DNA from: Neonectria sp. B-13
Lineage: Eukaryota > Ascomycota > Sordariomycetes > Hypocreales > Nectriaceae
Length of the DNA: 64,000 bases
Assembly (NCBI GenBank): GCA_002682825.1
Contig: NOKP01000001.1
Location: 2,072,464-2,136,463, forward strand
Direction of reading: 5' to 3'
Positions 13,113 to 24,616 of the stretch are shown one piece after another. The stretch's first letter is position 1. Every line of letters starts with the position of its first letter. A model generated the notes under the pieces. It worked only from the letters and a program-made list of their open reading frames with translations. It did no database searches and was not told the DNA's origin. The translations under genes and the position numbers were made by a program.

Positions 13113-14250
13113 ATGCATCACAGCCGCAAGAAGTCGGGCCACGGCCTACCCAACACGTCCCAGACGGACGTGCGAAAAACCGTCTCAGCCACCGATCCCA
13201 CAAAGTACAAGCGACCCGCCATGACCCGGAGACACACGCCTCAGAAACTCGGCCGGAGTCAACGCGAACGGGAGCGAGAACGTACTGAGTCTTGGGAAGA
13301 CGAGAGAGAGAGTTTCCCTCAATTTTGGTACGTCTCACGTCAGCCCTCAGGGCAATGATGGAATTCGTCTTTTTCCCTTCCTTTTTTGCCCCAAACGTTT
13401 CTCCCGTTTCTCCCGTCCATCCCGTCCATCCCGTCCAGTGACCCGGTGGTCGGTTCCTTGCTTTTTTGCCCTGGCAGGGCGCAGATGCCGTCATCCCCAG
13501 GCACCCGGCGAGCGGGTTTTGGCACCACCTTGACGTTAAAGAACCCCGTGCTGACCTGTTTCTGCTTGTAGCATGACCTGCGAAAAGCAATTCATTCCTC
13601 ACGACGACATGGGCCTGTACTGCTCCGACAGGTACGTGCAAAACCCTCTTCGAGATTGTGGATCTTGATCTTCGCAATCCACAACTCGCCTCCCCCGCGC
13701 CCGCACCCGCTCGTGTTGCTAATAGTATCGCTTCAGTTGCCGGAGAATTGATCAGACGTCGACGTCACAGCCGGCCTCTTCGGTACGCAATTACGCGTCT
13801 GCTGGCCACTACCCATTTTATTCGGTGGGTAACCCAGAACCCAAGGACATCATTCCTCGGGCATCGCCCTCGCGGCCCAGCTCGATGCACCTGAGCTCTC
13901 CGCCGGTGACTCCCGGTACCGGCTCCGCCGCTTACCAACACACGTCGGCCATCTCGGCGCTCCGGTCCCTCAACGTCCGTCCACCGAGCCCTCCGTCGCC
14001 CACGGGCAGCTCCAGCAACCTGTGGCCCTTCAGTCGCAGCGCCGCGACAAGCCCCCACAACTCGTACTCGCGGCCGTCGGCTGCTTACTTTTCGTCCACG
14101 TACGACGGTGGCTACTACGGCGGCGGCGGCAGCGCCTACACCTACGACGTGAGTCCCGGGGGCATGGACCGGCCACTGCCCTCGCGTCACCCCGGCACCT
14201 ACTCGCGCCCCAAGAGCATCGAGCTTGTGACGCCCATGGTTGGCAGATGA
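13113..14250 (+). CDS. Ecl1-family lifespan regulatory factor
   Basis: Exons 13113-13327, 13572-13631 and 13737-14250 (introns of 244 and 105 bp) encode 262 residues. Splicing brings together a cysteine signature split over all three exons: C72-x2-C75, then C89-x3-C93, reading FCMTCEKQF and LYCSDSCRRID. This is the hallmark of the small zinc-binding Ecl1/Ecl2/Ecl3 family, which in fission yeast extends chronological lifespan and acts in nutrient-starvation responses. Fission-yeast members are only about 80 residues. This protein adds a basic, Arg/Glu-rich N-terminus (GRSQRERERERTE) and a long Ser/Pro/Tyr/Gly-rich tail, the usual form in filamentous ascomycetes. The third exon is placed by branch site GCTAAT and acceptor TTCAG. 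A nuclear or cofactor-like role is inferred from the family. The long C/T-rich leader before the ATG suggests a long 5' UTR. Confidence 0.85.
13402..13438. repeat. Pyrimidine-rich tandem repeat within intron 1 of the Ecl1-type gene
   Basis: Two copies of GTTTCTCCC followed by three copies of CCCGTCCAT lie inside the 244-bp first intron. It is an intronic simple repeat. Confidence 0.55.
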
Positions 14251-15240
14251 GCTGGGGCGAGGCGAGGTGAAAGCAGGGCCGGGCGCCTTGTTGCCCACGG
14301 ACTGTCGCCTGGATGAGCAGCCAGCAGTTCGGGGCAGTCGAGGTGTGTGACCACGACGCACCCACTGAGTACCCTCCATCTGGGGCCTGGGTGTGGTTGC
14401 ACCAGAGCTGAGTCCTTGGGCCTGCAGGCTGAGTCCTGTGGGTTGAGTCCTGTGGGGCGCGAGCACTTGTCACTTGGGTGGTCTAGTGCCTGTGCCTCGC
14501 GGACGCGGGCGGTCTCTTGTCTTGGTCACCCCGTGGCCCCTGAGTCCTTGTGGCTCTGTGCTGCCGCAGATGGCTGATCACGATTGCGGGGTTGCAGGGA
14601 TCTTCTCTGCCCTCTTTGGCGAACCTTTCAACCATTCTCTCGGGGGTTTGCAGATCCTTGCCCACAGTACACCACCGTCGGAAGCACAGCACACGCGGGT
14701 GTCTTTGTGGCTTTGTTTTATTGCTGTTTTTCTTTTTCTTTGCTATGTCTCTCGTCTCGGGCGAGATGCCGTCATCTCACCAATGTCTCCGTTGACGGGT
14801 CTCGTTCGTCCCACGGCGCTCAAAAGTTCTTCGCATCATGGCAGCGGAGTTTGGACGGTCTCCTCATTTGTCATCTGTCTCGCACAATATTTTTTTTTTC
14901 TCCTCCTCCTCGGCGGCATCGGTAATTTCCCTTGACGATCCCCGCCGGGGGGTTTCCCTTTGCTCGGTCCTCGGTCCTCTCTCTGGTCACCCACAAGTCA
15001 CAAACAAGCCTCACTCGCTTGCAGCAGGGTCAGCCCCTGGCTCCTCCCCCGCAAACTAGTGAGTGCTTCGGCCGGGGGTTCGTCTTGATGATTTGGCTTC
15101 ATTCATTCGCCCCTGAGCCCGACTTCCCTCAGGGCATCCTTGACATATAGAAGGCATTTGTGCATGCACGCACGCATTGCATTGGCGGGCGGTTATCTCG
15201 GCGGATATATAATTGTTTTTTTGTTTTGTTTTTTTACGGG

Positions 15241-15292
15241 GTTTTCTGTCTGGGTTTGGTTTGGTTCGGTTTGGCTTGGTTTGGTTTTCCTT
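15241..15292. repeat. GGTTT pentamer-type repeat
   Basis: A run of G(G)TTT units (GGTTT, GGTTC, GGCTT variants) follows a poly-T tract in non-coding DNA about 1 kb downstream of the Ecl1-type gene. Confidence 0.65.
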
Positions 15293-17182
15293 TGACTCTT
15301 CTTGTCATCGATGTCGCACCCTAGCTTGGGTCGACATCTAGATCACCCCTCATCCTCTTATCTCAACACACACACAAACACACAAACAAACAGTCTCTGG
15401 CAGTCATTTACTTGGCCGGACAAGGCATCAGTCTCACATCATCATCAACCGCATCATCAACTACTTCATCATTTATCATGGTTATCATCATTAGCACAGC
15501 ACCGTGTCATTTTCAACAGCATATTTCTGTCTTTTGACGAAGAAGGCATATATACCAATCACGTATGGATCGCGCACACTTGCTGCGCCGGGAATATTGG
15601 GTCGCATTTTAGGAGGGGGAATGGGAAGGCATTGCATTGCATTTGCATGACAGTTACATGGCATTACACCTTACACATCTATTAGTACATGAGACAGCAA
15701 ACGCATATCAAGAAACGGACCGGTCCCCGCTACGACGGGTAGAGCGGCCCTTGATTCTAGAATCCAATCCCGGTGCCTCTTCCAAGCCAAGTGTCGCGCT
15801 CGCCTCTAGTGTCGCCGTCTAGTGTTTAGCATGGTCCTACCGCCTGTGTCGTGTCGTCCCCAACTGCCGTTCCCCGCAAAGTCCAATGCAGCTGCCGTCC
15901 TCTTCCGCCGCTCCCCGTGTCCGCCTCCCCTGTTCCCCGTGGGGCCGCCACCCCCCTTCAGGTCCTTTTACGTACGCAGTCATCTTTTTCTTCCTTCCCG
16001 GAGAACTAGCAAACAAACGCGGGAGAAGCAAGGCTAGGCCTCAAAAAGAATGAGGGCGGGGGGGGGGTAAACAGAACCTGTACCAAGAGCAGACGGGTGC
16101 GCCAGGAAAGCAAAAGTCGGGCCGCGGTGTGTGGTGGCTTCAATATTTCGAAGCAGCCCAAACCGCGGGGCTGGGAAACAGGGGGTGCGTCATGTGAGCA
16201 GTCGGGTGACCACCACTGCAGCGAACGGAGGGCCAGCCGACCCGTGGGGGTGGGAGATAGAGCGTCAGCGATTCTCGTGAGTGTTCTCGTGATGGTGCGC
16301 GTGGGAGCTTATCTGTCCCGTTTTGTTGGGAGGATGACGTAGCGAGAACTGGACGAGCTGAAGCGTGCTTACAGCTCGAGGAGCATCATGTTTCTTGCGA
16401 AACAACATGCAACGCTGCTTAAAATTTCAACTCATCCAATATAGACGGAAGGATGATTTTTGCAGCGCTGAAGAACACCATCCATACATGACTGGAATAG
16501 CGCCACAGGGAAATGTAGGACCGAGCAGGGCTCTCGACGTAACCCCCCAAGATGCCGACTGGCTCTGCGAAGTTCTTCATCTGTTGGGCGCCGACAATAA
16601 CAGCATCATACTTTAAAGCCATCGGCTGAGGCAGGTGAGACACAGCAAGCCGTCGACAATGCGATGCGGAAGGAAGATGGACGTTGGAGTATTTGATTCC
16701 AAACGGAATTGGTGTCTGAGATGACTAAAGAAAGGTAAGTGCATTTGGCTGCGTTTTGCAGGTGTTACCACGCGTTATACGATAGGTCCTCTTCCCGCCA
16801 ACTAAGCCAAAGTGCAAGTCGCTGCTTGCCCATAACTATTTTGCTCCAACCAACCCAAAAGCCTTCCATAACTTCAGCTTTGAATCCTTCAGCGCCACTA
16901 AGAAACGGACAGTGTGCGGCGCTTCTTCTCGGCTTGTAGTTCGTCCAGATCATTGCTCCGCTGCACATCCCTAAATAGCATAAGGGACATGAGTTAGTTG
17001 ACTGGTTAGTTGTTGTTGGTTCTGGCTGCTTGTGTCTTGTGAAACATCGAGCCTTCACCGGTCGTCGACATAAGAGAAGGATGGCTCACTAATATGCTGC
17101 TTGCAGTGTGGGCAATGGTTGATGGCCTCATGATTCTCCCCAACCTCTCTCTCTTCTCCTTGCCAGTTGATGCCCATGGGCC

Positions 17183-17521
17183 ATGGCCAACGACACAGTC
17201 GGCTGGGTCGACTCCCCGGACGGAAGAGGCACTTTCGACATTTTCATAGCAAACTTCATGGCCCTTTTTGTCTGCGTCTGGACGGTCCTCCACCACAATA
17301 TACAGGCGCCAGTCCCTCAGTATCACGCCCCTCGAGGTATTTTTGGCCTTCTGGGCATTGCCCACGGACGTGTATTATCAGGTTCAATGGACCGTGTTTT
17401 GGCCTCATGTATAGAGGTGAAATCCCACGAAGCCTCGGCACATGGAAACAGCAAAAGCATTATACATACCGTCATTGTGCAATCATGCAGAGGGGCCTCT
17501 GCAGCTCCTCTGACTAAATGA
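17183..17521 (+). pseudogene. Possible relic of a fungal multi-pass membrane protein (N-terminus only)
   Basis: The first ~40 residues after the ATG read GWVDSPDGRGTFDIF and then a hydrophobic segment containing FVCVWTVLHHNI. This resembles the N-terminus of a common fungal membrane-protein family of unknown function, which typically starts with a GW..SP..RGT motif followed by C-x-WTV-x-H-x-N. The match stops after about residue 45. The rest of the 112-codon frame has no family feature, no further membrane spans, and ends early. Family members are usually several hundred residues. I infer a truncated or decayed copy. A short spliced gene is possible but I could not build one. Confidence 0.35.
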
Positions 17522-18293
17522 CGTCAACCGTGTCTCCTCGGTGGCTTCGGGGCTATTACGAACTCATGAGGTCTCGTGCCGTCTCTTAGACATGGACCAT
17601 GTGCAGCACTGCAGCTGGAAGCCCACCATGAAGTGAAACATGCATGTCGTGGGCTGTCAGACACGCCTTCTCATTCATAACATCCATCATCCTGATTCGA
17701 AAGTCGAAACACGCTGTAAACTGAGACAGAAGTCGCATTTCCCCATCATGGCTGGCGTCTTTCGCCCAATAAAATACACAACACAATACATGTCAGTCCA
17801 AGTCCCCACCCCGTCCCGTCCCGCCTCATCCCATTCCAAGCCGGTACTGCTCAGTCCTGTTCTGTCCAGTCCAGTCCAGTCCAGTTTCGTTCACTCCCGT
17901 CATCTCAGACCTCTCCGTCTTAGACCCAAATCCGACCCTACCTAACCCCACCCCCCAGCATCTAACTAAGACTAATTCCCTCTCCTCGAGAGAGCAGTCC
18001 ACCATCATCGTTGTTTCCACAGCCTCAAGCCGTGGGAGAAGGGCGCGTGATGCGCCAAGAATAAACCAGAAATAAAAGGGGGGGGTTGGTAGGGGTGGGA
18101 GACCAGGACCCGGCACAAAGCGTCGCCAGCTGCGCGATGGTGAACAACGAAGAGAAGTAACAAAACAGCCAAATGGGTTCAAAAAGCATCTTCCAACTCC
18201 TGAGCAGGCCTGGGTTTTTTATTTCGTCATGCGCAATAAATCACGGTTTCCTTTCCATCCCGAGCATCCACGCCAAGTTCAAGCTACTGCCGG

Positions 18294-21200
18294 CTACCTC
18301 CCGCTCGGCCTCGAGCTCACCATTTCTCCGTATCGTCCACGATTCTTCGTGGTATCATATGCCTGGAGCACACGCGTTTGACTCTCATCAGCCTGAGAGA
18401 AGGCGTAGCCTCGCTGCTTGCGCATGCGCTGCACTTGCCGCACCTTCCGGATCGCCTTCTGAAATTGTTCCATTCTGCGTGTTCAGTCAGTATCAAAGTC
18501 ATTCCCCTCTCAAAAAAACAAGCTTGGCGGAAACTCACCTAGGTCGGTAATCCTGGATGTTATACTTCTGAATCTCCTGGATGTGGTGATACGTTTGCGG
18601 CCAGTACATGCGCTTCGCATACTTCCAGGCGATGTCCCGGAGAAGACACAGGATGGCCAGGACGAACGTTTGGAGCCAGAAGACGGGGCTGCTGTACAGT
18701 CTGGGCACTACGCCTTGGTACTCGGTGGAGATGTTGGCCATGGGTGCCACGATGCCGTAGACAGCGATGAAGAGATACCAGAAAGCCATGCTGCCGGGGA
18801 TCGCAATGACGTGGTACTTGGTCCAGTTGTTGGTAACCAAAGCCGCCTTGCCGAGAACAGTGAGCACCGTCGCGGCATAGAGTCCTGATCCCCAAACCCA
18901 ATGGCCCGCAATCTTGCCGTCACCTTGAATGAGATCGCCATACCAGAAGAGCTCACCGCCAATGTACAGGATTATGGAGTGGTATACGGCATTAGCGATC
19001 CACTGCGCAAAGACCTTGAGCTTAAAGAAGTAGTTCTGTTGGCCCATCATGTACAGTTGAGGGTAGCGATCCAAGAGGCGGGCCGAGATGAACTGGTCCA
19101 AGATACCAAGCGCCAGCGGCGGCAGTACGGTGTAGAAGACGTTGTAGAAGGAAAGAGTCCAGGATTCGTAAATGACTTGGCCAGAGAATACGTTTTGGAA
19201 CGTGAACTACATCAGACGGTTAGTTCAGGGTCGTCTACCAAATAAATGCCGCGTCGAAACTTACCCAGAATTGTGTCATGTATAAGGCGATGTTCTTGTA
19301 GAATGAGAAGAGGATCGTCTTGCTCACACGCTGGTAGCTCCAGGCGCCGTGGACCAGCAACAGCTTCCGAAGATACCTGAACTGGCCAATGGCCACATCG
19401 GCACTGCGTGCAGCTTGTAGACCTTCCATACCGCTGATACCCACACCAATGTGCGCGGCCTGGATCATGGAGACGTCGTTGGCTCCATCGCCAATAGCGA
19501 GGAGGATCGACTCCTTCTGATACTTCTTGACCAACTTGACGACCAGTGCCTTTTGCAGGGGCGAGACTCGACAGCAGATAACGGCCTTGCACATAACAGC
19601 AAGGTCGAGGAACAGCTTCTCCAGATCCTTCTCCAGGGCGAATGTCAACGATTTTCCATCAATAATCAAGGCCAAAGTCTCAGTCTCGATCGTGCCGTCG
19701 CCCTGGGTGCGGATAGCATCTGTCTTCTTTTGGAGGTTGTCGCGAGTAGCGGCAGCCGATTCTTCGTTGACAATCAACAGCATCATATCCTCGCTAAGCA
19801 GTTTGCAACTCATACCGATGTTGATGGCTGTCTCCTGTCGATCTCCAGTCAAAACCCACACCTTAATGTTGGCCTGTTGCAGGGTGTGAATTGTCTCGGG
19901 GACACCGTCCTGGAGACGATCTTCAATAGCCGTTGCACCAAGAAGAAAAAAGTCGTGCTCGATGAGTTCGGCAGCCTTGTCGACCTCATCCGCACGGTTT
20001 CCGCCAACAACCATCTGGGCAGCATCAAAAATCTTGGTCCAGTCCTGATACTCCTGCTCGGGAATCTCTCGCATGGCCAGACAGAGGGTTCGCAACCCTT
20101 CTGAGGCGTACTCTTCGAGGTGTCGCAGGGTAATTTCGACGTGAGGATTATCCTCACTCAGGCGCTCCAGGATAACTGTATCGGCACCCTTGCAATAGCA
20201 GCGAATCTTACCGTCGGGGCAGCGATAGATGGTAGACATTCTCTTTCGGGTCGAGTTGAACTCACAAACGGCTAGGAGCTCGTATTCATGATCCCGGTCG
20301 TTGGCTTCGATAATGACGGCCTTGGGCTTTCGAGCGAAGAATTTGTATCCAAGTTCCGCCGCACCCTGAACCAGAGCACCCTCGTCAGGAGAAGCAGCCT
20401 GGTACTTGATTTTGCCCTTCTCGTCCTGTTCGGGGATGACGGTGTGGCAAGTAGAGAGGAGAGTCAAAAAATGGTCGATGACGGGTGCTGTTCCGTGATT
20501 GTTCTTCCGGTTGGCCTCGAGGGCCTTGAAGTCAAAGAGACCGACTTCTGTTCCGTCGTCTTGCATAACAGGGCGACGATCTTCCGGCACAACATCGCAG
20601 TACTGAATTCCAGCAATGGAACATTGCTTGAACTCCATCATATTGCAGGTCAAGGTTCCAGTCTTGTCGGAAAATACGTATTCCACCATTCCCAGTTCTT
20701 CGACCAAACTCGAGGTTCGGCACGTAGCGGGCGTGTCGGTCTTGTCGTAGTACATGTCGAGATCGTCGTTGATGAGAATTCCGTGCCAGTACTTGACCAG
20801 TTCCACAGTAACAAAGAGAGAGATGGGAACCAGGGCCGAGAACAAGACCCAGTAGGTGACCATATCCTTAAAGAAAACCTTCACGGATTCTCCAACAGTG
20901 TCAGTGCTGTCCAATCCAAGGTATGAGAGGGCTTGCTTCTCGACACGTCGTTGAACGAGGTCACCGACGGTACTGACGATACTCAAAATCATGAGCAATC
21001 CGATCAGCACCAGAACCAGCCAGTTGAGTTGTCTTTCAACCTTGGTACGCTTGATTGGGGTGGCCGTAGCATTTCGCATCAACTTAGTCTCATGTCCAGT
21101 GAAAACAACCACGCCATACACCCAGGGAGTGTTTCGCAGGGTAGCGCCTCGGAGCAGAAGCTGCTCAGGGTTAAGGGGCAGTTCCTTCTCCCCACCTCCC

Positions 21201-22522
21201 GATTGCATTGTCAGGGTCGCTTCGTACGTATAGAGACTGCTGTTAGGCTGTTCCGACTTAATTCGGCCGCCCAGTCTGCTGAGCTCGCTCGGGGAGACCA
21301 TGGTGGATGTCTCCGGCACAGCCTGCTTGATCTTGAGGTTAGTCTCACCGTCGAGATTGGCTGTTTCGATATAACAGAGGCCTTCAGGTTCAGAGCTGGC
21401 CAAAAGAACCAAGTCGGCGGGAAACGGCTCTTCTGATTCCACCCTGATAATGTCTCCCACAGCCACACTGATCCATTTCGCTTCGGCAAATGATGAGCCT
21501 CGTAGGACCTGTGCCCTTGAGGTATTGAGGGCATGATCAGCCTGCTTTCTCCTGTAGTCTTCGACCAATTCCTTTCCCGCTGAGATGAGAAGCACCACGA
21601 TGAGGGGTGCAATGGTAGTATACGGGTTCGTAGGCGACAAGTTCGGGATCTGCTGCAGGGCTGCGGTGAACAAGAAAAAGACGTTGGCGAACTTGGAGAA
21701 TTGTTCGAAGAGAAACTTGGGCAGGAAGGTGGCGGTGTTGTATTTGGCGGTGGAAATGTGGTTGTCGACGTATTTGTTGGCTGCATTGGCGGGAGGATTG
21801 TTGAGATAAATGAGTCTGGGACCAAGGGTCGAGGGATCTGGCTTGCTCTTGCCAAAGCCAAATTTGAAGTTGCCCATATCAAACCCGCCCTTCTTGGATT
21901 GTTGTTGTTGTTGCGAGGTCCCCCCAACGGAGTCTCCTCGTTCATGGCCTGGCTCCGTCAAGGGCAGATCCATCTCCGAATAGCCCTGCCCCATTCCCAA
22001 CTTGTTCTTTACCCTGCCCAGGAATCCTCCGCCCAGGCCCAGGACACTATTTCGGTTCCGCGCATTGTTCCTGGCCAGGCCCTGGGAGCTCTCGGTAGCT
22101 CCCCTGGAGCCGCCGCCGTGCTGATAATAGGAGTCGCCCTCGGTAGGGTCGTCGTCAAAGTCATCAGCGTAGCGCTGGTAGTTGTGAAGGTCGGATGTTT
22201 GGCTGTATTGTCTTGTCAGGTAGGGGTTGTTTGCAGAGTCAGGACCGCCCGGGGCCAGGCCGCCCGGGGCGCGCGACGGTGGTGCGTTTGAGGTCTTGGG
22301 ATTGCCTCCGCCGCCTCCGACGAAGTCGTCGTAGGAGACGGAGGGTCGACCCTGGGGGTCTTGGTCTTGGTCTTGGTTGTGGAATCGCATTAGGTCGTCA
22401 TCATTGAGGGTGGACCGCTGGCCATCGTTGTAAACGGGCTGGTCGTTGTCGAGATCGAGAAGCAGGTTGTCGCGATGGCTGGTGGGATCCCCTTGGGGCC
22501 CTCCTGGCTGTCGTCCAGCCAT
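18294..22522 (-). CDS. DRS2: Drs2-type P4-ATPase, phospholipid flippase
   Basis: Three exons on the minus strand (22522-19265, 19206-18539, 18474-18294; introns of 58 and 64 bp) give 1368 residues, close to yeast Drs2 (1355). P4-ATPases move phosphatidylserine and phosphatidylethanolamine to the cytosolic leaflet of Golgi and endosomal membranes. Seen here: a disordered N-terminus, PISL in the fourth span (VPISLFVTVELVKY), the phosphorylation motif DKTGTLT with Asp at about residue 619, and the hinge GDGANDVSMIQ. The last exon encodes RMRKQRGYAFSQADE and then TRVLQAYDTTKNRGRYG, the autoinhibitory C-terminal tail typical of Drs2. The frame also has an ATG nine codons upstream (22549). I chose 22522 because fungal homologues usually start with MAGR-type sequence before a LLLDLDN motif. 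Function normally needs a Cdc50-type partner, not present in this window. Confidence 0.95.
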
Positions 22523-24616
22523 GCTGGCGGACAATTCGAGGTCAGGCAATCAGCTCGGGGAAGGGACGGTCGGCATGCGGAATGGACGGAACGCAGGGAC
22601 GCGAGAAGGCAACGAAGGAGAGAAAGACGGGGTGATGAGGATGCTGATGAGAGTCGAAGGAGGCGTGAGAATAGACGGTCGGTGGGAAGGTCGTAATCGT
22701 TGGGTCGTCGTGGGAGTCGTGCGGTCGCAGGGAGACAAGTTGAGAGTCGAGCGCAGCTGATGGATGGCGCTGTCCGCTGTGCAGTGTGGCTCAAGGCAAG
22801 GGTTCCGTGTCGGTCGCTGGCTGAGTTCGCCGTCCAGGCTCTGGAGTCGGGATTCTAGTCTAGGTGGGTTTGCAAAGGCAGCACAGCCTCCTTTCTGGGT
22901 TTCTGGGCGTAAGCTCAAGGGAAGCACTGCACCCGCTAGAAGTCGAGAGGTATGTGTGGCACCCAGTTGCAGGTACTTCTTGTAGGGGTAGCGCGCAGCG
23001 CAACTGAGGCTCAAAGGGACTGGGCGGGACTGAGTGGCTGGACTCGTGTGGCCAGCTTGCATGCAGCGATTGGCCAGGTCCCTGAGACTGACTGACGACG
23101 GTTTCCGTGGTGAGCACTGAGCAGCACAGAGAGGGCCGAAACGGAGAATAAAATTGGAACAGAAGCTCCCGGAAGCTACGGTGCCGTTTGGGTGGTCGGA
23201 TGCCGGGTGTCTTTTTCTCGTCTCTTGGTTGAAACCTGAGTTGACACTCGACAGTGATGGGATGGATGGCGGGTGAATGTGGACGCGGACGTGGCAGGAG
23301 ACTTGGCGGGTCTGAAATGCCCGATTTTGCGTTCCTTCTGGGCCGTCGTCACTGGTTCCAGTGCTAAGCTGGGTCCCCGGGGGGGGGGCGGGCAGCGGGT
23401 GAGTGGGTGGCTGTCTACGGGGTCCACAGGTGCCAAAAGCTGAGGTGCCGGAGTTTTACTATGGATACTGCCAAATGTTGGTAGGCGAAGGGCACCCACT
23501 GACAGGAAGTGGAGGGTGGCTGACGAGAAACATTCATGGAACAAGTCAGCCAGCCCCCAACTTCTCCATTCTTCAAACAGCGAAATGATGATGGGGTCCA
23601 AATCCAGGGCCCTGGTGAAGGAGCAGGAAGGAGAGAAGAAAAAAGGCCCAAGCCCCCTGACAGCTTGCCCGATGATCCTCTGAAAGCTTCCTCTAGCTCC
23701 TCCCGTCGTCTCTCCTTAACCACAACGTGCGTGGACTAGGTAGTACAGTAAGAGAGACCCCTAAGCCGGGCTGAGTGTTGCTATTCGTGGCTCTCCTTAG
23801 TCCTCCTTGCCAGAGCCACATCGCCCGCCACTCAGAGTCGTATCCGGCCAGGGTCTCCCCCGGTCCAGCATGTACCCCATTTGCCTGGCCTCGTGTATCT
23901 CTCCCTGCCAATTTCCACCCACGAGATACCTCTTCTCCAGGTGCCCGACCTGCGATAGGTACATCGCGGCCGACTGGTGGAGAACCCCCCTCCTAGCCCC
24001 TTGAACGTCGTCATCTTCACCGTCTCCACCAAGTCAGCCACCTCCATCTAAGTACGAAGTACGAAGTGCTCTCTGTTCGTACAGGATGGAGCGGCATGCA
24101 GTAAGCTATCTAGCTTTTCAATATGGGATGACAGATATCGCCATCTTGAAACAGCATAGCCTTCAGGGTTGCAGTACCCTCAAACAAAGGAAACAGAAGC
24201 GTACTATTCTCTCTACCTAGACTCCTTCTAGATCTCACCAGACACAGTAGCAAGCTTCCAGCGTAGTCAATTCCGCAGACTTGAAAGGAATCATCCCAAG
24301 TGACAGTATCACTTCACGGGGATGGTCAGCGAACGCCTGTGGCGCATCTTGGCATCTCCCTCTTCGCCGACTAACATGGCCGATTTCCCAAGCTGCCCTG
24401 AGCAACTCCACAGGACCACGTATCCTTGCCTCTCCGAAGGTGAAAAGCAAAAATGCAAACAGACTTATACAATCATCCCCTGCTATCCTCACGGTAAGCG
24501 AACAGCTCAGATTAGCGCGAAGAGGGGGTTTATCCAATAGTGCGAGCGTCGTTATATTCATTGGGCTTATTTCATTTCTAAGTTCGCATCTCCATTGACA
24601 CCAACATCCACCCTCC
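22523..24616. other. Intergenic region between flippase start and hydrolase 3' end
   Basis: About 2.1 kb lie upstream of the flippase gene and downstream of the epoxide-hydrolase-like gene. Only short unrelated frames are present. It should carry the flippase promoter, but no specific element was recognised. Confidence 0.55.

Larger units (their letters stand above)
14251..18293. other. Intergenic region, 4 kb
   Basis: Between the Ecl1-type gene and the 3' end of the flippase gene there is no complete gene. The first kilobase is T-rich and likely includes the 3' UTR of the Ecl1-type gene, with a GGTTT-type repeat at about 15241-15290. A possible decayed membrane-protein relic sits near 17.2 kb. 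Short CA-rich and CCAGT-type runs occur near 15.36 and 17.86 kb. Confidence 0.6.

Noticed and set aside
16185..16225. A dispersed 5S rRNA gene, from a GGGTGACCACCA-like string
   Set aside because: Only this short string resembles 5S rRNA; neither the 5' half nor the rest of the 3' half is present nearby.
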